The notes beneath the pieces were generated by a model, which did no database searches, was not told where the DNA came from, and saw nothing but the letters and a program-made list of their open reading frames with translations. The translations under genes were made by a program, and so were the position numbers. From assembly GCA_003142615.1 (NCBI GenBank), contig PLMW01000050.1, forward strand, positions 1-41,787: a stretch of 41,787 nucleotides of DNA. The letters run 5' to 3'. Below are positions 25,013-33,952 of the stretch, piece by piece. Source of the DNA: Opitutia bacterium. Its GTDB lineage: Bacteria > Verrucomicrobiota > Verrucomicrobiia > Opitutales > Opitutaceae. How positions within the stretch are numbered: the first letter of the stretch is position 1; every line of letters begins with the position of its first letter.

Positions 25013-25981
25013 ATGAGGATACTATCCGGCATCCAGCCCTCCGGGGCACTGCACATCGGCAACTATTTCGGCATGATGAAGCCGGCCATTGAACTGCAGA
25101 CGAAGGGGGAGTGCTACTATTTCATCGCCGACTACCACTCGATGACGTCGCTCACCGACGCCGCCGAGCGCCGCCGTCACACGCGGGAGAACGCGCTCGA
25201 TTTCCTCGCGTGCGGCCTGGATCCGAAGAAAAGCGTGTTCTTCCGGCAGTCCGACCTGCCCGAGGTGACGGAGCTGACCTGGATCATCGGCGCGCTCACG
25301 CCGGTGGGGCTGCTGGAGCGCGCCCACGGCTACAAGGACAAGCTGGCCAAGGGCGGCGCGCCCAACTTCGGCCTCTTCGCCTATCCGGTGCTCATGGCCG
25401 CCGACATTCTCCTGTACGACTCCAACCTTGTGCCGGTCGGCCGGGACCAGAAGCAGCACGTCGAGATAACGCGCGACATCGCCATCAAGTTCAACCAGAC
25501 CTACGGCGAGACGTTCGTCGTGCCCGAGCCGGACATCCGCGAGGAGGTCGCCACCGTGCCCGGCACCGACGGCCAGAAGATGAGCAAGAGCTACGGCAAC
25601 ACCATCGAGATTTTCGGCGACGAGAAGGCGATGCGGAAGCGGATCATGTCGATCGTCATGGACAGCCGCACGCCGCAGGAACCGAAGCCCGACGCCGACA
25701 AAAACATCGTGATCCAGCTGCTCAAGCTGGTCGCGCCGAACGACGTTGCCGCCGACTTTGCGAACCGCCTGCGGGCCGGCGGCCTCGGCTACGGCGACCT
25801 CAAAAAGGCCTTCTTCGAGCACTACTGGAATTATTTCGCCGCGGCCCGCGCCCGCCGCGCAGAGTTGCTGGCCAACCGCGATTATGTCGAGCAGGTGCTG
25901 CGCGACGGCGCCGGACGCGCCCGCGCCGTGGCGGCCAAGGTGCTGGCCCGCGCCCGGAAGGTCAGCGGCCTTGGCAGTTGA
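25013..25981 (+). CDS. trpS: Tryptophanyl-tRNA synthetase
   Basis: A class I aminoacyl-tRNA synthetase charging tRNA-Trp. The 322-residue product starts MRILSGIQPSG. The HIGH motif appears as GALHIGN (11-17), the KMSKS loop as GQKMSKSYGN, and GLFAYPVLMAADILLYDSNLVPVGRDQ is the characteristic tryptophan/adenylate-binding stretch. Length is normal for the bacterial enzyme (about 320-340). The start at 25013 is chosen because the HIGH motif must be near the N-terminus; an upstream frame adds 19 residues without features. It ends six bases before the 3' end of the convergent alpha-galactosidase. Confidence 0.97.
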   Translation: MRILSGIQPSGALHIGNYFGMMKPAIELQTKGECYYFIADYHSMTSLTDAAERRRHTRENALDFLACGLDPKKSVFFRQSDLPEVTELTWIIGALTPVGLLERAHGYKDKLAKGGAPNFGLFAYPVLMAADILLYDSNLVPVGRDQKQHVEITRDIAIKFNQTYGETFVVPEPDIREEVATVPGTDGQKMSKSYGNTIEIFGDEKAMRKRIMSIVMDSRTPQEPKPDADKNIVIQLLKLVAPNDVAADFANRLRAGGLGYGDLKKAFFEHYWNYFAAARARRAELLANRDYVEQVLRDGAGRARAVAAKVLARARKVSGLGS

Positions 25982-25987
25982 GCCGGC

Positions 25988-27163
25988 TCAGCCGTCAGTC
26001 AGCCGGGACAGCCGGAACAACGCGACATCGTGCGGAGCGATCTCGCCGGAGAAATTGCTGCTGGTCGTGCCGAGGTTCTTTTTCTGCCACACGTCGCGCA
26101 CCTGATAGTTGCCCTTGAAATAATACTCCAGTTCCTTCCAGGCGTAGGTGATTTTCGCCGGGACCGGGCCGGGGTTCAGAATGCAGACCGCCCACTCGTC
26201 GTGGGAAAGCTGCTTCACCCAGACTTCATGATCGGGATGCGTCTCCCAGCGCTGCGCCTGCTTGCCCAGCGGATCCTGGTCGATCGCGATGACATCCCGG
26301 TCGGTCAGGATGTCGCGAATCTCCTTCGACATGTTCCGGACGTCGTTGCCCGCCATCAGCGGCGCGGCCAGCATGCACCACAGGCTGAAGTGGGCCCGCG
26401 ACTCGGCGAGCGTCAGACCGTTGTTGCCCACTTCGAGCATGTCGGGATCGTTCCAGTGACCCGGCCCGGCGAACTCGAACAGCTCCACCTGGGAGTCGAG
26501 AATGACCTTCCAGCCCATGGACCACTTCTTCCGGCAGTCATAGCAGTTGGTGATGTCGCCGGTCGTGCGCCAGAGATGGCCCACGTCCTTGGCCCACTCC
26601 CACGGTTTGTTCTGGCCCCACTCGCACAGGCTGAAGACGATCGGCCGGCCGGCCGTATGCAGCGCGTCGCGCATGGTCTTGTAGGTTTCACGGGCGTCCG
26701 CGGTGCCATGGTTGCACCAATCATACTTCAGGTAGTCGACGCCCCAGGCGGCGTAACGGAGCGCATCTTGATATTCATGGCCGCGTCCTCCGGGGAAATC
26801 CGCGCAGGTCCGCGTGCCGGCGCAGTTGTGGATGCCGAACTTGAAACCCTTGCTGTGGAGAAAATCGCCCAGCGCCTTCATGCCGCTTGGGAACTTGAGG
26901 GGATCCGCCACGATGGTGCCGTCGGCGGCGCGGTCCTTGGCCTCCCAGCAGTCGTCGACGACGATGTACACATAGCCGGCGTCGCGCATGCCGTTGTCGA
27001 TCATGGTCTGGGCGGTCTCCTTGACCAGACGTTCGTCGATGTTCGCCGCGAACGTGTTCCAGGTGTTCCAGCCCATCGGCGGGGTCAGCGCCAGGCCCTC
27101 AAATTTTTGGGCCCAGGCAGTGGTGGTGAGCAACAGCGTCGCGAGGAGCAGGTTTTTTTTCAT
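25988..27163 (-). CDS. GH27 alpha-galactosidase, secreted
   Basis: A 391-residue glycoside hydrolase family 27 enzyme that removes terminal alpha-galactose (some members act on alpha-GalNAc). The signal peptide is MKKNLLLATLLLTTTAWAQ. ALTPPMGWNTWNTF is the GH27 opening and VDDCWE (69-74) lines the pocket. D148 in YLKYDWCN is the nucleophile, D203 in WRTTGDI the likely acid/base, and WNDPDMLEVGNNGL follows. Short GH27 enzymes have about this length, with a C-terminal beta domain. The start at 27163 is set by the signal peptide. It is a lone gene facing trpS. A regulator is not evident; 27164-27457 upstream has no gene and no clear promoter. Confidence 0.93.
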   Translation of the reverse strand: MKKNLLLATLLLTTTAWAQKFEGLALTPPMGWNTWNTFAANIDERLVKETAQTMIDNGMRDAGYVYIVVDDCWEAKDRAADGTIVADPLKFPSGMKALGDFLHSKGFKFGIHNCAGTRTCADFPGGRGHEYQDALRYAAWGVDYLKYDWCNHGTADARETYKTMRDALHTAGRPIVFSLCEWGQNKPWEWAKDVGHLWRTTGDITNCYDCRKKWSMGWKVILDSQVELFEFAGPGHWNDPDMLEVGNNGLTLAESRAHFSLWCMLAAPLMAGNDVRNMSKEIRDILTDRDVIAIDQDPLGKQAQRWETHPDHEVWVKQLSHDEWAVCILNPGPVPAKITYAWKELEYYFKGNYQVRDVWQKKNLGTTSSNFSGEIAPHDVALFRLSRLTDG

Positions 27164-27457
27164 GGGGGGAATCAGTTGCGGAACAACCTTCGACGAAGAT
27201 CCAGAGAAAAGGGGTGGCGTCGTTGCGGGCGGGGTCAAACAGATTGCGCCAGGGTGTCCGCACCCTGCCGGCCTCCGCCAACCGGGCGGAAGGACGGCGG
27301 GCACGGTTCCCAGGGAACCCAATTCCCGCCGGCCTGACAATAGCACCCTCTGCAAAAGACCCGTGAAAGTACCTTTCTCGCCGTCTTCCGGCCGGCGGCG
27401 GCGGATATTCTCCTTGGTTCGGAAGGCGGCGGCCCTAACGTCGCCGGACGCCAAGCC

Positions 27458-27895
27458 ATGACGCGATCTTCCACGAAGGCCAGTGTGCTGTCTTCCGTCC
27501 TCGGTCTGCTGGTTTTTGCCGGCTGCGCAACCATGCACAAAACGCCGCCATCCGCGCCGCCGGCGCTGCCGGTGGTGAAACTGCCGGTGACGCCGCCAAC
27601 CGCGCCGTCCGGGAAAACACCTCGCGTCCCCGAACAGATGATGCTGATCGAATCCGTTCCGCCCGGTGCCATCATCGTGGTGGACGGCCGGCCGGTGGGG
27701 AAGGCGCCGCTGCGGCTGGCCGTGCCGGCCTCGGCGCAGGGTTTTTTCCTGAACGACGTGGAAATCAGGGCGCGCTTTGTCGCGACCGACGCGACCGAGG
27801 TGTCGCGCACCGCCATGGAGGAGTTCACCCCTCGCGACAAGGTGCCGGCCGTGCTGCATTTCACGCCCGAAGGAGCGCAGCGCGCCGCGCGGTGA
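27458..27895 (+). CDS. Small lipoprotein with PEGA-like domain
   Basis: A 145-residue lipoprotein: MTRSSTKASVLSSVLGLLVFAGC carries a lipobox (LVFAGC), so the mature protein is anchored by Cys23. A Pro-rich linker (TPPSAPPALP, then KLPVTPPTAP) precedes a domain with ESVPPGAIIVVDGRPVGKAPLRL, matching the PEGA pattern (PxGAxVxVDGxxxGxTPL) found in surface-layer and lipoprotein contexts. The role is unknown. It is divergent from the alpha-galactosidase and convergent with the GH106-like gene, 12 bases away. Confidence 0.75.
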   Translation: MTRSSTKASVLSSVLGLLVFAGCATMHKTPPSAPPALPVVKLPVTPPTAPSGKTPRVPEQMMLIESVPPGAIIVVDGRPVGKAPLRLAVPASAQGFFLNDVEIRARFVATDATEVSRTAMEEFTPRDKVPAVLHFTPEGAQRAAR

Positions 27896-27907
27896 TCCAG
27901 GCGCCGT

Positions 27908-30661
27908 TCAAAGCGACGGTTTTCTCAACGGCGTCAGGGTGACCGGTCCGAGCAGGCCGGAATCGAAGAGCGGCCAGCTGGAGGCATCGAGCGGCCGGTA
28001 GTTCCGGCTCAGGACGTTGGCATCGTAGAAGTATTTCCAGTTCACCTTGCGCTGGTCCAGATCGCGAACGCGGTTGGCGGCGAGGTTGGTGACCTCGACC
28101 TCCAGCGTGTTCTTGCCGGGCTGGAGCCATTGACCGACGGCGGCCTGGAACGGGGCGCCCCAGAACGCGCCGACTTCGTGGCCGTTCAGTTTCACGCGGG
28201 CGCTCTCGCAAACCCTGCCCAGATCGAGCAGCCAGTCTCCGGCTTCGCCCGCCGGACGGTCAAACGCGAGGGTGTAGCGCGCGGTGCCGGCGAAGCGTCT
28301 GGCCTCGGCATCGTCCCATGTCGTCCATGAAGCCAGTTGCGGCGTCTCGTGGGTGGCCGGCAGCACGGGCCCTCCGTCCACAAACTGCACCCGCCAGGTG
28401 CCGGCGACGGGCTGCGGCTCGCCGGCCGGCTCGGAATAGGGCCAGGCCGAGCCCGGCACGGATTGACCGGCAAACGTCCGCAGAAGGCAGGACTCACCCG
28501 GCTGCAACTGCAGATAGACCTGGGTGGAGCCGTCCGCACCCTGACGCACCGCCGCCACGCCGGCGCGGTGGTCATACCGCGGATCGAGAATCACGGCCGA
28601 TTTCGCGGAGGTGCCGAGCGTCACCCAGCCGTCCACCGCGTGGTCGCCCCGATTGGCAAAGAAATAATGATGACCCTGTGCATGCGTGCGTCGCACGAAC
28701 CGCAGTCCGAGATCCACGGCTGATTCCCGTGGCACGCCGGCGGTGCGCAGCAGGGCGTCAATGTCGGTTCCCACGAGAAACTGGCCCTGGCCGATCGTCG
28801 CTTTCTGCAGGTTTCCATTCGTAGCCGGCTCGAGTTTGATGGAGTCAAGCAACGCCTTGAATTCCGCCCGGCGTTTTTCCAGGTCGTTCCATCCCGGCAC
28901 GTCGGACGGCAGCCTCCCCAGCACGAGGATGGTCGCGCCCTCCCGCGCCAGTTGGACCAGTTTGCGCAGCGTCGGCTCCGGCATGAGGCGGCAGTCCGGC
29001 ACGAGCACCACGCGCCAGGTGTTGCCGCCGATGGCCACCCGTCCCCGCCCGCCCGTTGCCTCCGCCAGAAAGTGATCGGACACATGGTCATAACCGTAGC
29101 CGCGCTGCCACAGGGTCGTGGCGGCGGCATAAAACGGATGCCGGCCCAGCCACTGCTCGACGTTGTGGATGGTGAACGGCATCAGCAAATCCGCCGGAGC
29201 CTGCCAGATGTCATGCAGCGGAAAGTAAAGCAGCACGTCGTTCGCCGCCGCCCCGTCTTGCAGCACGGACTGGCAGCGGGTCACGTAGGCGTTGAACTCC
29301 GGCAGGTCGCGCCAGAGGCCGCCGTCGGGGCCGAAATTCACCGCGGCGTAAAACTGCCAGCCGGGCCACGGCGCCTCCGCCGGCGAATAGGGAATGCCGT
29401 GAAAGAAGATATGGTTGACGCCGGTAAGAAACAGGTAGTCCGCCGCCTGCTTGACCTGCGACAGCGTCGCCTGAAAAGGCTCGTTCAGCCAGGTGAACGA
29501 TTCGGCGGAGGCCAGCCGGCGCCCGGCCACGTGCGCGGCCGAGGAGGAGAATTTGTTTATGACGACGTTGCGTTCATCGACGCTGCCGAAGATCTCGGTT
29601 TCGGGAATGTCCGCGTTCGCATAGAGATCAACCAGGTTGACCGGCGCGCCATGCGCCTGGTTGCGGACGATGCTGCCATGCGCATGCGCCCATTCCTTCC
29701 AGCGGCGCATATAGGTCTCATGGAGTTCCGCGATGGTCGCCCGGTAGTCGTATTTCACCCGGGCCACGGAGTCGTCCGGACCGTCGCCAAACAGCGCGGG
29801 CAGCTGCGTGCGCAGATCGTAACCGCGGCGCATGGCGAATTCGCGGAGAAATTCGCTCGTCCAGGTCGCCCCGAAATACTCGAAAGAGTCGTGGAAATGG
29901 GAGCGGGGCATGTCACCCTGGTAACCCGCAAACGCCCGGTCGAAGACCGCCAGATAGTCGTTCATGGCCTTGACCGAGTAAGGGTCGAGCACGTCGCCCG
30001 CGCCGCCGGGCGCGGCCCGCTTCACCTTCTGGATTGGGCCGGACCGGATCACGCTGTAAAGCCGCCACCGGCCCGGCGGCGCGGTCCAGTCAAGACGACC
30101 GTCGTGAACCCGGGCCGTGAGATCGGTTTGCCCGCCGTTTTCCGAAACGGCCACGAGGCACTGCAGCTGCCCGTCGGGCAGCGGGTCTCCTAGCGTGCCG
30201 CCTCCGGCAAGATCGTAGCGTTTAAGAATGACGCCGGAGGAAGCATCCGTCGGCGATACAAACGGTCCGCCGAACGGCCAGCCGGTGCCGGTGGTCAGGT
30301 CCACGCCGAGGCCGAGGCGCCGGGCCTCGATGGTGGTGTGGGCCAGCATCGCCATCCATTGCGGCGAAAGGAAGTCGATGAAACGGTCCTCGTACCCCTT
30401 CGCACCGTAGATCGGGCAGATTTCAACGCCGCCAAGGCCGGCCTGCTGGAAGAGCGTGAGCTGGCGCGTCAGATTCTCCTTGTCCACCGCGCTGCCCAGC
30501 CACCACCAGCGCGTCCAGGGATGGGCTTCCCGGGTGACGGCCGGCCAGCCGAGGGGATCGGGGGTCCCGGCGTTTTCGCCGGACCCGGTGGCGGCGAGCA
30601 GGCCCAACGGGGCCAGGATTGAGGCGAGGGCAGGGAGGGTCTTGCGGAGGAGGTTCGACAT
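27908..30661 (-). CDS. GH106-like glycoside hydrolase (alpha-L-rhamnosidase family), secreted
   Basis: A 917-residue protein with a signal peptide (residues 1 to about 24, ending near GLLAA). HPWTRWWWLGSAVDKENLTR at about 47-66 and GLGGVEICPIYGAKGYEDRF are the conserved opening of GH106 and related large glycosidases. A long TIM-barrel region follows, then a C-terminal jelly-roll (LDLGRVCESARVKLNGHEVG through LQPGKNTLEVEVTNLAANRV), the usual galactose-binding-like module. GH106 members cleave alpha-L-rhamnose from pectin or glycosides. I cannot name the catalytic Glu residues with certainty, and the substrate is unproven. It is in the core half but, with the GH27 gene, forms a small carbohydrate patch. 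Confidence 0.82.
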   Translation of the reverse strand: MSNLLRKTLPALASILAPLGLLAATGSGENAGTPDPLGWPAVTREAHPWTRWWWLGSAVDKENLTRQLTLFQQAGLGGVEICPIYGAKGYEDRFIDFLSPQWMAMLAHTTIEARRLGLGVDLTTGTGWPFGGPFVSPTDASSGVILKRYDLAGGGTLGDPLPDGQLQCLVAVSENGGQTDLTARVHDGRLDWTAPPGRWRLYSVIRSGPIQKVKRAAPGGAGDVLDPYSVKAMNDYLAVFDRAFAGYQGDMPRSHFHDSFEYFGATWTSEFLREFAMRRGYDLRTQLPALFGDGPDDSVARVKYDYRATIAELHETYMRRWKEWAHAHGSIVRNQAHGAPVNLVDLYANADIPETEIFGSVDERNVVINKFSSSAAHVAGRRLASAESFTWLNEPFQATLSQVKQAADYLFLTGVNHIFFHGIPYSPAEAPWPGWQFYAAVNFGPDGGLWRDLPEFNAYVTRCQSVLQDGAAANDVLLYFPLHDIWQAPADLLMPFTIHNVEQWLGRHPFYAAATTLWQRGYGYDHVSDHFLAEATGGRGRVAIGGNTWRVVLVPDCRLMPEPTLRKLVQLAREGATILVLGRLPSDVPGWNDLEKRRAEFKALLDSIKLEPATNGNLQKATIGQGQFLVGTDIDALLRTAGVPRESAVDLGLRFVRRTHAQGHHYFFANRGDHAVDGWVTLGTSAKSAVILDPRYDHRAGVAAVRQGADGSTQVYLQLQPGESCLLRTFAGQSVPGSAWPYSEPAGEPQPVAGTWRVQFVDGGPVLPATHETPQLASWTTWDDAEARRFAGTARYTLAFDRPAGEAGDWLLDLGRVCESARVKLNGHEVGAFWGAPFQAAVGQWLQPGKNTLEVEVTNLAANRVRDLDQRKVNWKYFYDANVLSRNYRPLDASSWPLFDSGLLGPVTLTPLRKPSL

Positions 30662-30778
30662 CGGATTTGGCCGGTCATCGACCGGCAGTTTCGTGACAAC
30701 CGCGTGATTCGGGTTGAAGATGTTGGGTTGCCTTCTCTGGTTTCCCCGGACCGCTGTCCAGCCTCGGATGCGGGGCGC

Positions 30779-31498
30779 CTAGCCGGCGAAGGCAAACCGC
30801 GGGATCTTCCGGCCGGCGCGCAGGAGGACCAGTGCGCGCGCCTCGGCGGTGCGCATGCGTTTCTTGTTTGCCGGCCGGAGGTCATCGTGGCCGGCGAGGT
30901 GCAGCCAGCCATGCACCAGATACAGCGTCAGCTCTTCGGAGAAATCGCGCCCGTGTTTCGCCGCGAAGGCGCGGGCGGCGTCGGCGGAGAGGCAGATCTC
31001 GCCCGCCAGCCCCGACCCGGTCGGGGCCAGCCCGCTGGCCGGGGCGCCGGCAAAGGTGATGACGTCGGTCGTCGATACATCGCCGAGGAACGTGGCATGC
31101 AGGCGCGCCAGGGCGGAGTCGGTGAGAAAGGCGAGGGAGAGTTCGCCCGGAGGCACGCCCGGGGTGGTCGAAGGTCGATCCTCCGTCGCCAAGGCTTTGG
31201 AGGACAGGGGGTCGAGGGTCGATCCTCCGTCGCCAAGGCTTTGGAGGACAAGGGGGCGCGGGGCGGAAACCGGAAGTCGGAGGGCAGAGGTCGGCGGCCC
31301 GAGGATTTCCGCGGCGTGTGCATCCAAGCAATGAATGACGGCGATGACGGCACGGCGGTCAAGCCGGAGCCGCGGATGGCCGTTGTGGATGCGGACCGGG
31401 CGCGGTCTCCAGCCGGCCGGGGCCTTCGACCTTCGACTTTGGACCTTCGACCGTTTTAGCGGCTTACCCCGCGCCCCGCTCCGATTTGCTGGGAACAT
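30779..31498 (-). CDS. ybeY: Endoribonuclease YbeY with inserted palindromic repeats
   Basis: YbeY is a zinc RNase in 16S rRNA maturation. The conserved core is TTDVITFAG, GLAGEICLS and HGWLHLAGHDDL near the C-terminus. The usual HxxxHxxxxxH has Asp at its third position here. The protein is about 239 residues against roughly 150-160 for most YbeY. The excess is a segment (about 65-115) encoded by two tandem 34-base palindromic copies and other repetitive DNA, plus a repeat-like leader. The start is unclear: no ATG/GTG/TTG occurs in frame between the pgpH stop (31464) and VRIHNGHPRLRL, so an ATG at 31498 (or 31519) inside pgpH is the best choice, giving a 35-base overlap. Confidence 0.78.
   Translation of the reverse strand: MFPANRSGARGKPLKRSKVQSRRSKAPAGWRPRPVRIHNGHPRLRLDRRAVIAVIHCLDAHAAEILGPPTSALRLPVSAPRPLVLQSLGDGGSTLDPLSSKALATEDRPSTTPGVPPGELSLAFLTDSALARLHATFLGDVSTTDVITFAGAPASGLAPTGSGLAGEICLSADAARAFAAKHGRDFSEELTLYLVHGWLHLAGHDDLRPANKKRMRTAEARALVLLRAGRKIPRFAFAG
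31173..31250. repeat. Two tandem 34-base palindromic repeats inside ybeY
   Basis: Copies at 31173-31206 and 31217-31250 are identical over 34 bases and 44 bases apart, so they are read in different frames. Each has CCTCC and GGAGG arms around GTCGCCAAGGCTTT. The loop resembles the element at 35038-35065 (shared core AGCCTTGGCGA on the other strand). Confidence 0.8.
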
Positions 31499-33929
31499 TC
31501 CGGGCCTCGGGTTTCTCAATGGCGGGCGAGTAGGCGACGCGCGCGTGGAGCATATTGAGCAGGGTGAAGGTGAAGCTGCTCTTAATCTGGCTGAGTTCGG
31601 CGAGGGTGAGCGGCGCCTCGTCGAGCTGGTCGTCCGCGAGGCGGCTTTCGAAGATCTGGTCGATGAGTTCGCCGAGGTGCTGGGGGGTCACGCGGCGGAG
31701 CGAGCGCGTGGCGGCCTCGACGCCGTCGGCCAGCATGATGATGGCACTTTCCTTGAATTGCGGCTTGGGGCCGTCGTAGCGGTAGGTGGTCTCGCAGACG
31801 CGCGCCGCCAGGCCGGGGGCGAACGGGTCGCGCGATGCGCCGGGGGGGGGCGGAGGGTTGCCGGCCGCGGCGGGCGGCAGCGGCGGGCGGCTGTCGCCGC
31901 CCCGGGCGCGCTGGTAGAAAGACTGGATGAGCGTGGTGCCGTGGTGCTGCTGGATCACGTCGACGACGGCCTTGGGCAGCCGGTGCTTGAGCGCGAGGTC
32001 GACGCCCTCCTTGACGTGGCTCTTGATGATGAGCGCGGAGAATGACGGACTGCGCTCGTTGTGCGGGTTCACGCCCTCGCGCTGGTTCTCGGAGAAATAC
32101 TCGGGCTTGGTGATCTTGCCAATGTCGTGGAAGAGCGCGCAGACGCGGCAGAGGAGCGGGTTGGCGCCGATGGCGTTGGCGGCGTTCTCCGCGAGGTTGG
32201 CGACGACGAGGCTGTGGTGGTAAGTGCCGGGCGCCTCCATCTGCATGCGGTGCAGCAACGGATGGTTGTAGTCCGTCAGCTCCAGCAGGGTGATGTCGGT
32301 GGTCCGTTGGAACAGGCCCTCCAGCACCGGCAGCAGGCCGGCGACGGCCACGCCCGTGAGCAGGCCCGTGAGGAGGCCGGCGGCCATCTGCCGGAGCACA
32401 ATGAGGATGGGCAGCTGGTCGGCGAAGCCGATGAGCAGTGCGAAGCAGGCGACCGTGAGGCCGCCCAGACCGGCCGCGCGCACGACCCGGCTGCGCTGGC
32501 GGATGGCGCGGCTGGAGAAGATGCCGACCATTGACGCGAGAAAAGTGATGACGAGCAGGTCGAGCCGGTTTCCGTAGATGACACTGGTGAAAATCGAGAT
32601 GAGCAGCGCCATGAAGATCGCCGAACCTGCGTCGATGAGGATGGCGACGATCAGCGGCGCGAGCGCGGTCGGCGCGACATACGGCAGGAGGGACGCCGCG
32701 GCGATGTTCTGCATGAAGAACGGCAGCTGGCCGATCCAATAGGTGGTGCGCACCAGCGCGAGGTTGAGGATGACCACGAGGGCGAGCAGGGCGAGGCGGC
32801 CGTTGCTGCGCATGGTCTCGGGATCCTCGAGCCGGATGTAGAACATCGAGGCCATCACCATGGCGAGCACGAGGAGGATGCGGCCGAAGAGCTGCAGGCC
32901 CTCGTTGAGGACCACGTCGCCGTTGTGCAGGAGAAAATCGCGGTGCGCGACGAGCATCTCGTACTGCTCGGGCGCGACGCGGGTGCCGGGCTCGATGATC
33001 GTCTGGCCCCGCTCGACCGAGACGGTGACGGGCCTGAGGTCGGTGAGCACCTGCTGCTGGAGGCGCTCGGTGGCCTCGCGGTCGTAGAGGAGATTGGGCG
33101 TGACGCCGTTGCTGAAGAGGCGGAAGAGCGCGAGCGTGGCCTCGCGGCTTACGCCCTCGGCGGCGAGGTTGATGCGCAGGAAGGTGAGCGCCTCCTCCAG
33201 CGACTGCACGCGCACCCGGGCGATCTCGCCCGAGGGGCGGCGCACGCGGAAGAGCGAGATGCTGTCGGACGTGCCGGCGGCGAACGGACGGCTGTTGTCG
33301 TACACGCCCTCATGATAGATCTCGCGCAGGGCCGCCAGACCGTTTTCGACGATGGCAAAGCGCGTCTTGGCGTCACCGAGCGAGAGCAGCGCGGCCACGT
33401 CGTCGGGGGCGACGCGATAGGGACCCTTGGCGTTGAACACCTCGACGATGGAGGTGAGCTCAGCGGTGCGCCGGGCCGAGGGCGAGAACGCGCCCTGCAT
33501 GCCGGAGGCGGCGACGGTGTTGGCGGGATAATCGCGCTCGAGTTTCTCCAGGGCGGCGAGCAGCTCGCGAAGGTTGGCCTCGAATTGCTGCAACGGGCCG
33601 AACTCGAGCTGGTAGACGGGCGGCACGCGGTTGAGGAGCTGGGTGCGACTGAGCTCGGTCTTGAGCTTGCTTTCGTAGCTGAAGGGCGCGCCCGCGACGA
33701 TGCGCACCATGGCAAGCTGGTTCTGCAGCACGGGCAGCGTGGCCGACGAAACCCCGACGAAACTGATGAGCACGATGGCCGCGACCGTGGCCACGAAAAT
33801 CAGGAACGCCACCGGCGTGCTCTGCTGCAGATAGTCCGCGGCGGCGGACGTGTGCACGGTCTTGCGCCGGCGCCGGGGAGCGACGGCGAAACCGCCGCGG
33901 AGGAGCTTGAACTGGTGGAAAAACGCCAT
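31464..33929 (-). CDS. pgpH: 7TM-HD cyclic-di-AMP phosphodiesterase, PgpH/YqfF family
   Basis: An 821-residue membrane protein. After a basic cytoplasmic leader there is one membrane helix (about 40-63, PVAFLIFVATVAAIVLISFV), a large extracytoplasmic 7TMR-HDED domain (about 65-335), a bundle of further membrane helices (about 340-540) and a C-terminal HD domain. The HD residues are seen in TYHHSLVVANLAENAANAIG, CRVCALFHDIGKITKP, KHRLPKAVVDVIQQHHG and IIMLADGVEA. This family hydrolyses c-di-AMP (known for PgpH of Listeria). A Pro-rich insert (PPLPPAAAGNPPPPP) splits the HD domain. It lies between phoH and ybeY on the same strand, the usual order. Confidence 0.92.
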   Translation of the reverse strand: MAFFHQFKLLRGGFAVAPRRRRKTVHTSAAADYLQQSTPVAFLIFVATVAAIVLISFVGVSSATLPVLQNQLAMVRIVAGAPFSYESKLKTELSRTQLLNRVPPVYQLEFGPLQQFEANLRELLAALEKLERDYPANTVAASGMQGAFSPSARRTAELTSIVEVFNAKGPYRVAPDDVAALLSLGDAKTRFAIVENGLAALREIYHEGVYDNSRPFAAGTSDSISLFRVRRPSGEIARVRVQSLEEALTFLRINLAAEGVSREATLALFRLFSNGVTPNLLYDREATERLQQQVLTDLRPVTVSVERGQTIIEPGTRVAPEQYEMLVAHRDFLLHNGDVVLNEGLQLFGRILLVLAMVMASMFYIRLEDPETMRSNGRLALLALVVILNLALVRTTYWIGQLPFFMQNIAAASLLPYVAPTALAPLIVAILIDAGSAIFMALLISIFTSVIYGNRLDLLVITFLASMVGIFSSRAIRQRSRVVRAAGLGGLTVACFALLIGFADQLPILIVLRQMAAGLLTGLLTGVAVAGLLPVLEGLFQRTTDITLLELTDYNHPLLHRMQMEAPGTYHHSLVVANLAENAANAIGANPLLCRVCALFHDIGKITKPEYFSENQREGVNPHNERSPSFSALIIKSHVKEGVDLALKHRLPKAVVDVIQQHHGTTLIQSFYQRARGGDSRPPLPPAAAGNPPPPPGASRDPFAPGLAARVCETTYRYDGPKPQFKESAIIMLADGVEAATRSLRRVTPQHLGELIDQIFESRLADDQLDEAPLTLAELSQIKSSFTFTLLNMLHARVAYSPAIEKPEARNVPSKSERGAG

Positions 33930-33952
33930 GTGACGGCGGGGGCGGCTTGCGC

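Noticed and set aside
27164-27859. N-terminal extension of the GH27 gene to a 623-residue protein
   Set aside because: The signal peptide at 27163 marks the real start, and the extension is antisense to the lipoprotein gene.
29000-30200. A 413-residue rightward open frame within the GH106 gene
   Set aside because: It is a shadow of the glycosidase coding strand with no recognisable motif.
31173-31250. CRISPR-like repeat pair
   Set aside because: There are only two copies, with a 10-base spacer, inside a coding sequence and with palindromic arms; no further units or cas genes exist in the window.
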